A stretch of DNA of 64,000 nt from JBNAGF01 sp049801055 (GCF_049801055.1 NZ_JBNAGF010000003.1:310001-374000); one strand, 5' to 3'; numbered from the stretch's first letter, positions 42,988 through 52,146 are shown. Notes: generated by a model from the sequence alone, not told the origin. Numbers and translations: made by a program.

Positions 42988-45942
42988 ATGATCCTGCTCA
43001 TGGTGACCACGGCGTTGTTCCCGCTTCTTTACCTGACGCTCGAGCTGCCAAAACGCATTATTAACGACGCTATTGGTGCCCAGAGCTCCACGGTTGAATT
43101 CCTTGGCTTCACATTTGACCAATTGACGTTTCTGGCCATTCTGTGTGTCGGTTTCCTGCTGGCCGTTTTGGCGCATGGCTTGCTGAAGATGCGCATCAAC
43201 ACGATGAAGGGTGTGCTCTCCGAGCGTATGCTTCGGCGGTTTCGTTATCAGCTGATTGGACGGGTTCTGCGCTTTCCACAGCCCTATTTTGAGCGGGTAA
43301 GCCAAGGCGAACTAGTCTCGATGATCACCGCGGAAAGCGAGCCGATGGGCGGGTTGATGGGCGACGCGATCAGCCAGCCGGTCCTGCAGGCAGGGCAGAT
43401 GATCACGATTCTGGCCTTTCTGTTTCTACAAAGTGTCTGGTTCGGTCTTGCCGCCGTTGCGCTCATTCCGCTTCAGGCCTGGCTGATTCCCAAGCTGCAG
43501 CGTCAGATCAACCTTCTCAACAAGAAACGTATTCAGGAGGTGCGCGTTCTGGCGGCGCAGATCGGGGAAAGCGCGGCCGGCGCGTCAACCCTGCGCACCA
43601 ATGGCGGCTGGCGTTTTCGTATGGCGATGGTGACCGAGCAGCTAGGTCGCCTGTTCCGGATCCGGTTCGAAATCTACCAGAAAAAATTCTTCATGAAGTT
43701 CATCAACAACTTCATTTCTCAGATGACGCCGTTCTTGTTCTATTCGGTCGGCGGTTTTCTGGTGCTGCAGGGCACGGTTTCCCTGGGCGCGCTGGTGGCG
43801 GCACTGGGCGCCTACAAGGATCTGTCCAGCCCATGGAAGGAGCTTCTGGCCTACTATAACCAAACTCAGGACATGGCGCTTCGCTGGGATGTCATCCTTG
43901 AAAGGTTCGCCCCGCCCGGGATGGTCGATGAAAGCCTGTTTGACGGCGAACCGGAGAACATCCCGCATCTGAATGGCGATATCGTTCTCGAACATGTCAA
44001 TGTCCGGGACGCCGACGGAAACCTTGTGCTGGAAGACCTGAATGCGACCCTCCCGGCGGGTGCGGTAATTGGTATTGCTGCATCGTCCGAAGAAGATCGC
44101 CGCGCATTCTCGGAACTGCTGACCCGAGAGGTTTTGCCATCGGTCGGAAAGGTCGGTATCGGAGAGTATGATCTGTCGGATCTTCATCAGGCGGTGGTGG
44201 CGTCCAGAATAGGCCACGCGACGTCGCGGCCGGTTCTTTTTCAGGGAACGTTCGGGGAAAACGTCATGATGCCGGTCAAGCATCGTCCGGTAACTGATAC
44301 GCGCAACAGCACCGCATATGGCGAAGCGCAGCGGGCCGGAAACAGCCCGGATCCCTATCATGCCGATTGGCTCGACCCACAAATGGCAGGGCTCGAAACC
44401 GAGGACGAGCTGCGCAATTGGTGGCTGCGTCTGATCGAGGGCATGGGATCGGGCACCGCCTTGTTCCAACGCGGGCTCGAACAGAATTTCGATGCCGCCA
44501 CGCACCCGGAACTGGCGACCTCATTGGTGACCCTGCGGCCCGTGGTTCAGCAAGCGGTGCGAGAGGCCGATCTTGAAGCACACGCCCACTTTTTTGATCC
44601 GGACGAATACAATGCGTCGTTGCCTCTTGGCGAAAACCTATTGTTTGCTACGCCGTCCGAAGAGATAACCCGCGAAAAGATGGCGCTACAGACCGAGTTT
44701 CTCGAGTTGCTGCGAACGCTTGACCTTGATGACACGCTGGTCAGCCTGACCACCGATGTGATCGACATGTTGCGGCAGACCTTTGGCATCGACGGCACCG
44801 ACCACCCGCTGTTCCGCAAGCTCGGAATCGAGGTCAAAACTTATGAAACAGCGCTGGAACTGGTGGAGAGAACCCGCAAGGACGGCGCTGACATTCTGGA
44901 CGATACGCAATTGGCCAATCTGCTGATTGTGCCGATGCTGATCTCGGCCGATCAGATTGGCCCCGCGTTTTCGGATGAACTCAAAGCGCAAATCCTTCAG
45001 CTGCGACGCAGCCATTCCGCCGAGCTTCTGGAATGCCTCGACACCTTGTTTGTTCCGCTCGAGCCAGAGCGGTTTGCGCCAGGGCTCACCGTGTTAGAAA
45101 ATGCCCTGTTCGGAAAAGTCAGCCAAGTGTCAGGGGGTAAAGCGGATGAGTTGCGTAAGCTCGTAGCGACTGTTCTGATCGAGAATGGCGCTCAGCAACA
45201 GGTCGTTGAACTCATTTATGACCTTCCGTTGGCTTTGGGCGGGATCAACCTGCCGGGTATCTTTGCCGAGCCCTTGGCGTTTTCGAGGGCGACTATCAAA
45301 AGGCCGGATATCCTCATTCTCGATCAGGCGCTGGACAGCTATGACATGAAAACTCAGGTTTCTGTTTTCCGGAACCTGCGCGCACTGTTGCCCGATACGA
45401 CGGTGATCTATCTCAACGAATCCTTCGAAAACGAAGACGCATTTGACAACTTCTTTGAGCTCAAACAGGGTCGAATCGTCACCGACGAAGCAACCGAAAC
45501 TGTAGGGGATGACGGCGTTGCCAGCGCCGACCTCGCTCGCAAGGTGCGTGAACTTGAGCAAACGCCGCTGTTTTCAGGCCTCAACCGGCGACAGATGCGC
45601 CTGCTGGCGTTTGGTGCGCGCTGGTATCACGCCGAGCCGGGTGAGGTGGTGTTCCTGAAGGACGACGAACCCAAAGACGGTGCTTACATGATGATCGAGG
45701 GCGAAGCGGGTTTGTACCTTCCGCAAGATGACGCGGACGATCGCCTGATTGCCAAGGTCGGGCCGGGCACGCTTGTCGGAGAACTAGGGTTGATCCGCAA
45801 AGAACCGCGCGCGCTCAGCATGAAAGCCGAAACAGAAATTACCTGCTTGAGGATCGGCGAAGAAGAATTTCTTGCCGTGGTTGAGAATGACGCGGCAACA
45901 GCCTTCAAGCTTTTGCAGGTGGTCGCTGGATACGTCGCCTGA
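42988..45942 (+). CDS. ABC exporter-like membrane protein with degenerate ATPase and C-terminal cNMP-binding-like domain
   Basis: A 984-residue protein from ATG 42988, but the frame is open back to 42919 and reads IERTLFSFIWKYSKRDQ just before it, typical exporter N-terminal sequence; ATA 42937 occupies the place of a start codon. Residues 1-290 form a type IV exporter membrane domain. The nucleotide-binding region is degenerate: the Walker A position (about 355-365) reads GIAASSEEDRRAF without GK(S/T), the signature is only VSGGKADEL (about 712), and Walker B PDILILDQALDS (about 771) has Gln for the catalytic Glu. About 410 residues separate A and B, far more than normal. Residues 850-980 are a cyclic-nucleotide-binding-like domain (PGTLVGELGLIRKEPRALSM). 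Probably a sensor or scaffold, not a pump. Confidence 0.8.
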   Translation: MILLMVTTALFPLLYLTLELPKRIINDAIGAQSSTVEFLGFTFDQLTFLAILCVGFLLAVLAHGLLKMRINTMKGVLSERMLRRFRYQLIGRVLRFPQPYFERVSQGELVSMITAESEPMGGLMGDAISQPVLQAGQMITILAFLFLQSVWFGLAAVALIPLQAWLIPKLQRQINLLNKKRIQEVRVLAAQIGESAAGASTLRTNGGWRFRMAMVTEQLGRLFRIRFEIYQKKFFMKFINNFISQMTPFLFYSVGGFLVLQGTVSLGALVAALGAYKDLSSPWKELLAYYNQTQDMALRWDVILERFAPPGMVDESLFDGEPENIPHLNGDIVLEHVNVRDADGNLVLEDLNATLPAGAVIGIAASSEEDRRAFSELLTREVLPSVGKVGIGEYDLSDLHQAVVASRIGHATSRPVLFQGTFGENVMMPVKHRPVTDTRNSTAYGEAQRAGNSPDPYHADWLDPQMAGLETEDELRNWWLRLIEGMGSGTALFQRGLEQNFDAATHPELATSLVTLRPVVQQAVREADLEAHAHFFDPDEYNASLPLGENLLFATPSEEITREKMALQTEFLELLRTLDLDDTLVSLTTDVIDMLRQTFGIDGTDHPLFRKLGIEVKTYETALELVERTRKDGADILDDTQLANLLIVPMLISADQIGPAFSDELKAQILQLRRSHSAELLECLDTLFVPLEPERFAPGLTVLENALFGKVSQVSGGKADELRKLVATVLIENGAQQQVVELIYDLPLALGGINLPGIFAEPLAFSRATIKRPDILILDQALDSYDMKTQVSVFRNLRALLPDTTVIYLNESFENEDAFDNFFELKQGRIVTDEATETVGDDGVASADLARKVRELEQTPLFSGLNRRQMRLLAFGARWYHAEPGEVVFLKDDEPKDGAYMMIEGEAGLYLPQDDADDRLIAKVGPGTLVGELGLIRKEPRALSMKAETEITCLRIGEEEFLAVVENDAATAFKLLQVVAGYVA

Positions 45943-45949
45943 CCGGGCA

Positions 45950-46282
45950 TTACTCCTGCCCGCAGAACAGCGAATACAATAATCCGATCACTTGCTCGGT
46001 ATTGTTATCGGATAGCGAGTAGAAAATCGTCTTGCCTTCGCGCCGGGTGGTGACCAGACCTTCCTCACGCAGTCTCGCAAGCATCTGGCTGACCGCGGCT
46101 TGCCGGATGTCCAGAAGGTTCTCGAGTTCTCCGACGGACTTTTCCCCAGCCCCGAGATGACACAAGATCATCAATCGTCCTTCATGGGCGAGTGTCTTGA
46201 GGTAGGCGGCGGCCTCGGCAGCGCGCTCGGTCATGTCCTTGGGTGTTGCCGGAGACAACTTCTCAGAAGGTTGAATCGTCAC
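45950..46282 (-). CDS. ArsR-family regulator, SqrR/BigR-like persulfide sensor
   Basis: A winged-helix ArsR-family protein of 110 residues from GTG 46282 (GGAGA about 11 bases upstream) or 94 from ATG 46234; the start is uncertain. The recognition region is SVGELENLLDIRQAAVSQMLARLREEGLVTTRREGKTIFYSL. Two cysteines, one in RLMILCHLG and one in YSLFCGQE at the end, lie where BigR/SqrR-type regulators carry the pair that forms a tetrasulfide bridge on exposure to reactive sulfur species. No sulfide oxidation gene is adjacent; targets may be elsewhere or include the neighbouring enolase-superfamily and dehydrogenase genes. Confidence 0.78.
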   Translation of the reverse strand: MTIQPSEKLSPATPKDMTERAAEAAAYLKTLAHEGRLMILCHLGAGEKSVGELENLLDIRQAAVSQMLARLREEGLVTTRREGKTIFYSLSDNNTEQVIGLLYSLFCGQE

Positions 46283-46340
46283 GGTTCGCGGGTCTCCTGT
46301 TCCGGGTTCTGGATAATATGACCCGAACAGGATCGGCAAG

Positions 46341-47588
46341 TCACCCCTCAGATGGGTCTGGTTCGCGAGCTGGCGCTCCGCCCTGGAAGGCATTTCCGTT
46401 TACATAGTCGCAAGGAGCTTCTTGTGTCTCCAGATGTAGCCCAGTGCCCTTATAGGGATGTGCGCGGGCCAGCTCCTCATCAACATCAATGCCCAGACCC
46501 GGAGCGTCAGGCGGCTTCACAAAACCGTTATCAACGCGGATTGAACCCTTTATCAGGCGATCGTGGAACTCGGTTTCGATCGTTTCCAGCAAAAGAAGAT
46601 TGGGAATCGAGGCTGCGAGATGAATGTTGGCGGCCCATTCCACCGGCCCGGCATAGAGATGAGGCGCCATCTGAACGTTGAAGGTCTCAGCCATCGCCGC
46701 GACCTTTTTCATTTCCCAGATGCCACCTGCACGACCCAAGGCAGGTTGCAGGATCTCAGCGGCTCCCGCTCGCAGAACTGCGCCAAATTCGGCCTTGGTG
46801 GTCATCCGTTCCCCGGTCGCGACCGGGATGCGAACATTGCGGGCGACGCGCGCCATATCCTCGATGCTATCAGGTGGCGTAGGTTCTTCGAACCATAGAG
46901 GAGAATAAGGCTCGATCGCCTGACCCAACCTGATTGCGCCGGCGGTGTTGAACTGCCCATGTGTTCCGAACAGAAGGTCCGCCTTGTCACCCACGGCCTC
47001 TCGGATTGCCTTGCAAAAGGACACCGACATGGAAATGTCCGACATCGCCGGCATATGACCTCCGCGGATCGTGTAGGGGCCTGCAGGATCGAACTTGACC
47101 GCGGTGTAACCACGCCTGACCATTTCAGCGGCGCTTTCGGCGGCCTGTTCCGGCGAGGTCCAGAAATCACTGAGATTATGTTTAGCCAGCGGATAGAGGT
47201 AAGTGTAGGCACGGATGCGGTCATTCATTCGTCCACCGATCAGCGCGTGAACAGGACGGTCCCGATCCTTGCCGAGAATGTCCCAGCACGCGATCTCAAG
47301 CCCCGAGAAAGCTCCCATGACGGTCAGGTCGGGGCGCTGGGTAAAGCCACTGGAATAGGCGCGCCGGAACATCAGTTCGATGTTCTCGGGGTTTTCTCCT
47401 GCCATGTGCCGCTCGAACACATCGTGAATGACATGTTTCATCGCCTCGGGTCCGACGGATGAGGCGTAGCACTCTCCCCATCCGGTGACCCTGCTGTCGG
47501 TGGTCAGCTTGACCAGTATCCAGTAACGCCCGCCCCAGCCCGGAGCCGGTGGGGCGGTAACGATTACATCAAGATCCTGCAGTCGCAT
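46341..47588 (-). CDS. Mandelate racemase/muconate lactonizing enzyme family protein (enolase superfamily)
   Basis: A 415-residue enolase-superfamily enzyme, likely an acid-sugar dehydratase of the galactonate-dehydratase-like group. The N-terminal capping domain ends near 125; the barrel shows AVKFDPAGPY (about 166), WFEEPTPPD with one metal-binding Glu, VATGERMTTK with the next Glu, and MAPHLYAGPV with the acid/base His. At the usual first metal-ligand position the sequence is LFGTHGQF, giving Gly rather than Asp, although this subfamily often shows it. It is 28 bases upstream-to-downstream from the alcohol dehydrogenase on the same strand, suggesting a sugar-acid or polyol route. Confidence 0.88.
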   Translation of the reverse strand: MRLQDLDVIVTAPPAPGWGGRYWILVKLTTDSRVTGWGECYASSVGPEAMKHVIHDVFERHMAGENPENIELMFRRAYSSGFTQRPDLTVMGAFSGLEIACWDILGKDRDRPVHALIGGRMNDRIRAYTYLYPLAKHNLSDFWTSPEQAAESAAEMVRRGYTAVKFDPAGPYTIRGGHMPAMSDISMSVSFCKAIREAVGDKADLLFGTHGQFNTAGAIRLGQAIEPYSPLWFEEPTPPDSIEDMARVARNVRIPVATGERMTTKAEFGAVLRAGAAEILQPALGRAGGIWEMKKVAAMAETFNVQMAPHLYAGPVEWAANIHLAASIPNLLLLETIETEFHDRLIKGSIRVDNGFVKPPDAPGLGIDVDEELARAHPYKGTGLHLETQEAPCDYVNGNAFQGGAPAREPDPSEG

Positions 47589-47616
47589 GGCCGGGGTCCT
47601 TCCGTGCGGTCAGATT

Positions 47617-48708
47617 TCAGCGATCGAACACGATCACATTTCGTTTGGCGCTACCGGAGTTGGTGTCGGCGATGGCCTCATTGATCTGGCCCAGCGACCA
47701 GCGACCCGAGATCAGCTCATCCAGTTTCAATCGGCCCTGTTTATAAAGGTCGATCATCCATGGGATGTCACGTTGAATTACCACATCGCCCATCTTGGAG
47801 CCGATCATGCCCTGGCTGAGCGCGCCAATGATCATCGGCTCGTATTGCGCTGTATCTCCGGCGTGAGGCAGTCCCACAATGATGACCTTGCCGCCCAATG
47901 CCAGGTAGCGTGGCGCCTGATCAAAGGCAGGAATGGCGCCGACTGTGACCATGACCACATCTGCGCCCTTTCCGCCCAACGCTTTAAAGACAGATTTCCA
48001 TGGTGTCTTGTCTGTCGCGAGAACGCCGTGTGTCGCGCCAAATTCCTTTGCTGTTTCGAGCTTTTCCTCTGTCATGTCGACGGCAACAACCCGGCGGGCA
48101 CCCGCAATTCGAGCGCCCTGAATGGCATTCAGCCCGACGCCGCCCGCGCCGATAACCACGGCATCCTGTCCCGGACGCAGGTTCGCAGCATTCACGGCAG
48201 CTCCGACCCCGGTGATGACCCCGCAAGACAACAGGCAAGCCACGTCCCCAGCCATATCCGAGGGGATCTTCACGATCTGGCTGTGATCGACGACAACCCG
48301 TTCCGCAAACGCGCCACAGGCCATCGCCTGTTCCAGTGGAGCACCGTCGCTGGTGCGGATCGGTCCTTTTTGCCCATCGATGGGTGTCGAGCAGATGGTT
48401 GGTTTTCCACCTGCGCAATTGGGGCATGAACCGCAGGCCCGGATCAGAGTGACAATGACACGATCCCCAACCTTGAAGTCGCCTGCGCCCTGACCAATTG
48501 CGCTGATCGCTCCTGAGGCTTCATGCCCATAGACCGCAGGGAGGTTTCCGCCCCAGCCGCCTTCGGCATAGTGAATGTCGGAATGACAGATCGCCACGGC
48601 TTCCAGCGTGACTTCTACCTGGCCCATGCCGGGGGCAGCAATCTGAATGTCCTCAATGGACAATGGTGCTCCGAACTCGCGGCAGACCGCGGCCTTGATA
48701 GTTTGCAT
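47617..48708 (-). CDS. Zinc-dependent alcohol dehydrogenase
   Basis: A 363-residue medium-chain dehydrogenase. Catalytic zinc residues are the Cys in AICHSDIHYAEGG and the His in YGHEASG; structural zinc ligands are the four cysteines in RACGSCPNCAGGKPTIC (about 93-109). The NAD(P) Rossmann motif is GAGGVGLNAIQGA (about 180). AGGGGAGG upstream supports ATG 48708; the upstream in-frame ATG at 48789 is rejected. It oxidises alcohols or reduces aldehydes; the substrate is unknown. It is upstream of the enolase-superfamily gene on the same strand. Confidence 0.9.
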   Translation of the reverse strand: MQTIKAAVCREFGAPLSIEDIQIAAPGMGQVEVTLEAVAICHSDIHYAEGGWGGNLPAVYGHEASGAISAIGQGAGDFKVGDRVIVTLIRACGSCPNCAGGKPTICSTPIDGQKGPIRTSDGAPLEQAMACGAFAERVVVDHSQIVKIPSDMAGDVACLLSCGVITGVGAAVNAANLRPGQDAVVIGAGGVGLNAIQGARIAGARRVVAVDMTEEKLETAKEFGATHGVLATDKTPWKSVFKALGGKGADVVMVTVGAIPAFDQAPRYLALGGKVIIVGLPHAGDTAQYEPMIIGALSQGMIGSKMGDVVIQRDIPWMIDLYKQGRLKLDELISGRWSLGQINEAIADTNSGSAKRNVIVFDR

Positions 48709-48801
48709 GCAGTAGCCTCCCCTTTTCCCTGTTGAGCAAAGGGTGGGGCAGCAAATCGTATCGGGCAAGCCGGAAACCGGCACAGGCACGTCGCGGTTAC
48801 G

Positions 48802-50007
48802 TCACGGAACGGTTTTGGCCCGGATCGAATGGATGAAAATAGCTGCCGCCAGGAGCAGAAGCAGCATCGACAGCGCAAATGGGGCTCCGGGTAGGTAAAA
48901 ACGCGCATCAGCGCCGGCAAAAGCCGAAAAGACGCTTGCCATCATCAATGGCGAAACGATCATCGACAGTGCGTGAACCGAATTGACGACGCCCAGCAAT
49001 TCGCCCTGCTGATTGTCGGGAACAGCGCGCGACATCATCGCCTGAATTGCGGGTGCTACCACCGCCCCAAGCGCCGCCACTGGGGTCAGCAGTAAGGCGA
49101 CCGCGCCACTGGTCACGACGGTCAGCATTCCGAAGGCAAGAAAGTCTGCCCCGAGACCCAGAAGTACGGTGCGGGCTTCGCCGAACCGATGCAGCACAAT
49201 CCGTATCAGCACGCCCTGAACAAGGGCCATGGTTAGTCCGAACAATGCGAGCGAGAGCCCGATGACCTGCGGACTCCAGCCAAAACGGGCCTCGGTGAAG
49301 TAGGACCAGATGGCCGGATAGACATAAAGGGCTACGGAATAGAGGAAATAGACCCAAAGCAGCTCACGCACTCCTGGCAGCGACGAAACAGCACGAAAGG
49401 CGCCAAGCGGGTTGGCCCGGCGCCAGTAAAAAGGGCGCCGGATGACGTCGGTGACTGTCTCGCGCATGACAAAGAGGCCAAGCAGGAAGTTTGCACCTGA
49501 CAGGATCGCGGCAGCATAAAACGGAGCGCGGGTGCCAAACCCGCCCAGCACACCGCCAAGTATCGGCCCCAGCACGAACCCAACACCAAATGCGGCTCCG
49601 ACCAAGCCGAAATTTGCAGCCTTCTTGGAGGGTTCCGAGATGTCGGCCATGTAGGCGGTGGCAGTCGTATGTGTAGCGGCGGTGATGCCGCCGACGACCC
49701 GGCCCAAAAGCAACAGCCAGATCGATCCCGCAATGGCCATCACGAGGTAATCCAATGCCATGACTGCAAGCGACACCAGCATGACTGGGCGCCGCCCCAG
49801 ATAATCAGAAAGATTTCCAAGAACCGGGCTGAACAAGAACTGCATCACGGCAAAAACAGTCGACAACACCCCGCCCCACAGTGCTGCGTTGGCCAGATCG
49901 CCACCCTGCACCTCGCGGATCAGGGACGGCATGATCGGCATAATCAACCCGATGCCCATGGCATCGAGCATTACGGTGATCAGAATGAAGACAACAGGCA
50001 GTTTCAT
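48802..50007 (-). CDS. MFS transporter, TetA/DHA1-like drug exporter
   Basis: A 401-residue major facilitator protein with twelve membrane segments. The N-terminus MKLPVVFILITVMLDAMGIG and the motif-A loop SDYLGRRPVMLVSLAVMA (about 68-85) resemble the TetA class of proton antiporters, with PVLGNL at the end of segment 2. ATG 50007 gives a TetA-like length; a GTG at 50097 would overlap the pcaB stop as GTGA but add 30 polar residues before the first helix. It probably exports a small organic compound; whether that is an antibiotic or an aromatic metabolite linked to the pca genes is not known. Confidence 0.85.
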   Translation of the reverse strand: MKLPVVFILITVMLDAMGIGLIMPIMPSLIREVQGGDLANAALWGGVLSTVFAVMQFLFSPVLGNLSDYLGRRPVMLVSLAVMALDYLVMAIAGSIWLLLLGRVVGGITAATHTTATAYMADISEPSKKAANFGLVGAAFGVGFVLGPILGGVLGGFGTRAPFYAAAILSGANFLLGLFVMRETVTDVIRRPFYWRRANPLGAFRAVSSLPGVRELLWVYFLYSVALYVYPAIWSYFTEARFGWSPQVIGLSLALFGLTMALVQGVLIRIVLHRFGEARTVLLGLGADFLAFGMLTVVTSGAVALLLTPVAALGAVVAPAIQAMMSRAVPDNQQGELLGVVNSVHALSMIVSPLMMASVFSAFAGADARFYLPGAPFALSMLLLLLAAAIFIHSIRAKTVP

Positions 50008-50093
50008 ATCAGGCCGGTTTGGGAACGGAATCGCCGGCCGGACTGTATCGGGCGCTCTTGTCAGGGAAAGCCTGTAGTCGACATTCCCTGACG

Positions 50094-51431
50094 TCACGCA
50101 GGCGGCATGTTCATCACAGCCTCGGCAAAGCGTAATGCTTCGTCAGGTGCCTGCGCCAATTGTCGTGCCGGATCAAAAAGTGCATCTGCGTCGATCTCGG
50201 GCCAGTCGCGGGCCACGATGGCGCTTAGATGTGTTCCGGTTTCCTGTGCCTCCCGGCAGAGTTTCTTGGTCTCTTTTTGCGCTTGTGGGCGCGCCATTCG
50301 ACTGGCCAGTGCGAAACTCAGTGCCTCGGCGTGTATCATCCCCAGGCCGGCAGCCATTGCTGCCGCCATTTTGTCTGAACGGGGATTGATACTTGCGGTC
50401 AGCGCTCGCGAGACATGTGCTGAAGATGCGGCGCAGAGAACCACTTGCGGCAGGCAAAGCCATTCGGTGAACCATGCCGCACCGTCTCGTTGATGCCGGT
50501 GTGTGGCCGACTGGTCCAGACCGGCCGTTAGCCCGGTGCAGAATCGCGCAAGCGCAACCAGCGCCGACGGGGAGACCGGGTTTTGCTTTTGCGGCATCGT
50601 CGATGAGGCACCGGTGTCTCCAAGCGAGATCTCGGCAATCTCTGTCTGGACAAGTTCGGTGGCGTCCTCGCCGATCTTGGATAGTGCCAGAGTCAGCCGT
50701 TCCATCCAGTTCGACAGCCGCAGGATCGGCGATCTGTCCGTGTGCCAATTGCGTTCGGGGTCATTCAGGTTCAGTAGCTCGGCCAGTCGCGCGCGCACCT
50801 GCGGTGCTTGCGGCCCAAGCGCCCCGGACGTGCCTGCGGCACCTGACAGAGACACGATCAGACAGTCACGCCGCAGCCCGTCCAATTCAGCATGCAGGTT
50901 GAAGAGCGGCCAACCCCAACCCGCGACAATGGCACCGAAACTTGTTGGCGTCGCGTGTTGGCCATAGGTCCGGCCCGGCATCGGCAGCTCTGCGTGAGCT
51001 GAGGCCAGTTTTGCGAGCGACGACGAAATCGCGACCAGATCGGTTTCTATCGCGGACAGCGCCTGCCGCAGCCGCAGAACCAACCCGGTATCGATAATGT
51101 CCTGCGAGGTCGCGCCCCAATGCACATACTGCGCGTGTTCCGGGGCCTGCATCTCTTCACGGAATGCAGAAACGAGACCGGGTACACTGACCCCGTTCTG
51201 CCCTGTTGCTTGCGCCAGCGAACCGGGATCAAGCTGCACCTCCATAGCCGCGCGAGAAATGGCTTGGGCCGAAAGTTCCGGGATCACGCCCGCTTCGCCT
51301 TGGGCCTTGGCCAGCATGCCTTCGACGAGCAGCATGGCGCGCAACTCGGCACTGTCGGTGAATAGGCGTCCGGTGTCCCCGGTTGGAAAAAGCTGTGCGA
51401 AAAGCGGGCTGTCAAAGAGCGAGGCGGCCAT
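50094..51431 (-). CDS. pcaB: 3-carboxy-cis,cis-muconate cycloisomerase
   Basis: A 445-residue member of the fumarase/aspartase superfamily. Landmarks are QYVHWGATSQDIIDTGL (about 100-116), MPGRTYGQHATPTSFG with catalytic His, and the family signature GASSTMPQKQNPVSP (about 270-284). The N-terminus SPLFAQLFPTGDTGRLFTDSAEL is typical for PcaB as against adenylosuccinate lyase. It lactonises 3-carboxymuconate to 4-carboxymuconolactone in protocatechuate degradation. The preceding hydrolase stop and this start share one base; pcaD is two genes upstream. pcaC and pcaGH are not in the window, so the pathway must be completed elsewhere. Confidence 0.88.
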   Translation of the reverse strand: MAASLFDSPLFAQLFPTGDTGRLFTDSAELRAMLLVEGMLAKAQGEAGVIPELSAQAISRAAMEVQLDPGSLAQATGQNGVSVPGLVSAFREEMQAPEHAQYVHWGATSQDIIDTGLVLRLRQALSAIETDLVAISSSLAKLASAHAELPMPGRTYGQHATPTSFGAIVAGWGWPLFNLHAELDGLRRDCLIVSLSGAAGTSGALGPQAPQVRARLAELLNLNDPERNWHTDRSPILRLSNWMERLTLALSKIGEDATELVQTEIAEISLGDTGASSTMPQKQNPVSPSALVALARFCTGLTAGLDQSATHRHQRDGAAWFTEWLCLPQVVLCAASSAHVSRALTASINPRSDKMAAAMAAGLGMIHAEALSFALASRMARPQAQKETKKLCREAQETGTHLSAIVARDWPEIDADALFDPARQLAQAPDEALRFAEAVMNMPPA

Positions 51432-52144
51432 CAGATCTCCTGTGCGATGCGGCTCACTAGGGCGGCAAGGCCATTTGGGTTGGCAAAGAACGGCGAATGC
51501 GAACTGTCCATCACATGAACTCTTTGCGAAGGCCAGTCCTTGGTCATTTCTTGTTGATACTCGGGTGGGATTGTCCGGTCATTGCGACAGCGGATGTAAT
51601 GCTTGGGAACACTGTCAAATCGCGCAGACAGCGGCAGAGGTGCAGTCTGCGGAGCGATGGCCTGTGCACAAAGCCGCGGAATGGCATATCGTACGGCCGC
51701 GTCGGGGCAATCGTGATAGAACAGTCCGGGGGCCTGTTCGGGATCGATGGTATAGCTGGCCCCGTCCGAAGACCGGTTGATGGCCTCAAGCACGGGCTGT
51801 CTGGGTGCGGCCTTGCGCATTTCGACCATCGATCGACCGCCGATGGGAATATAGGCGCAGAGATAGATCAGCCCGCGCATGGCATTCGGCTCGGTCTCGG
51901 CGGCCGCGCTGATCGGGTAACCACCCCAACTGTGCCCGAGGATCACGGTGTCCGGAGTGGAAGCATCCAGAACGGTGTCGCGGCAGCTATCGAGTGTGCA
52001 CGCGCTCGGCAGAACGGTTGAAGGGCCATGTCCCGGCAAGTCAATAGCGCGGGCGGTATGCCCGGCGGCCTCCAATGCCGGAATAAGATCGCGCCAACAC
52101 CAAGCGCCATGACACGAGCCGTGAACGAGCAGAAAATCGGCCAT
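51431..52144 (-). CDS. Alpha/beta hydrolase (methyl-esterase-like)
   Basis: A 237-residue alpha/beta hydrolase resembling plant salicylate-esterase/hydroxynitrile-lyase type proteins: LLVHGSCHGAWCWRDLIPAL at the N-terminus, RAIDLPGHGPS, the nucleophile serine in LGHSWGGYPIS (about 88-98) and DSSHSPFFANP with the catalytic histidine. It sits between pcaD and pcaB, 2 bases after the former and sharing one base with the latter, so it probably feeds an aromatic ester or lactone into the same route. Exact substrate unknown. Confidence 0.82.
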   Translation of the reverse strand: MADFLLVHGSCHGAWCWRDLIPALEAAGHTARAIDLPGHGPSTVLPSACTLDSCRDTVLDASTPDTVILGHSWGGYPISAAAETEPNAMRGLIYLCAYIPIGGRSMVEMRKAAPRQPVLEAINRSSDGASYTIDPEQAPGLFYHDCPDAAVRYAIPRLCAQAIAPQTAPLPLSARFDSVPKHYIRCRNDRTIPPEYQQEMTKDWPSQRVHVMDSSHSPFFANPNGLAALVSRIAQEI

Positions 52145-52146
52145 GT

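Noticed and set aside
43642..44505. 287-codon open frame on the minus strand within the pseudo-ABC gene
   Set aside because: Long antisense frame in GC-rich coding DNA; the sense strand continues an exporter fold in frame.
50007..50097. GTG 50097 as start of the MFS transporter
   Set aside because: It would overlap the pcaB stop as GTGA but adds 30 polar residues before the first helix, unlike TetA-type proteins; ATG 50007 preferred, though the alternative is not excluded.
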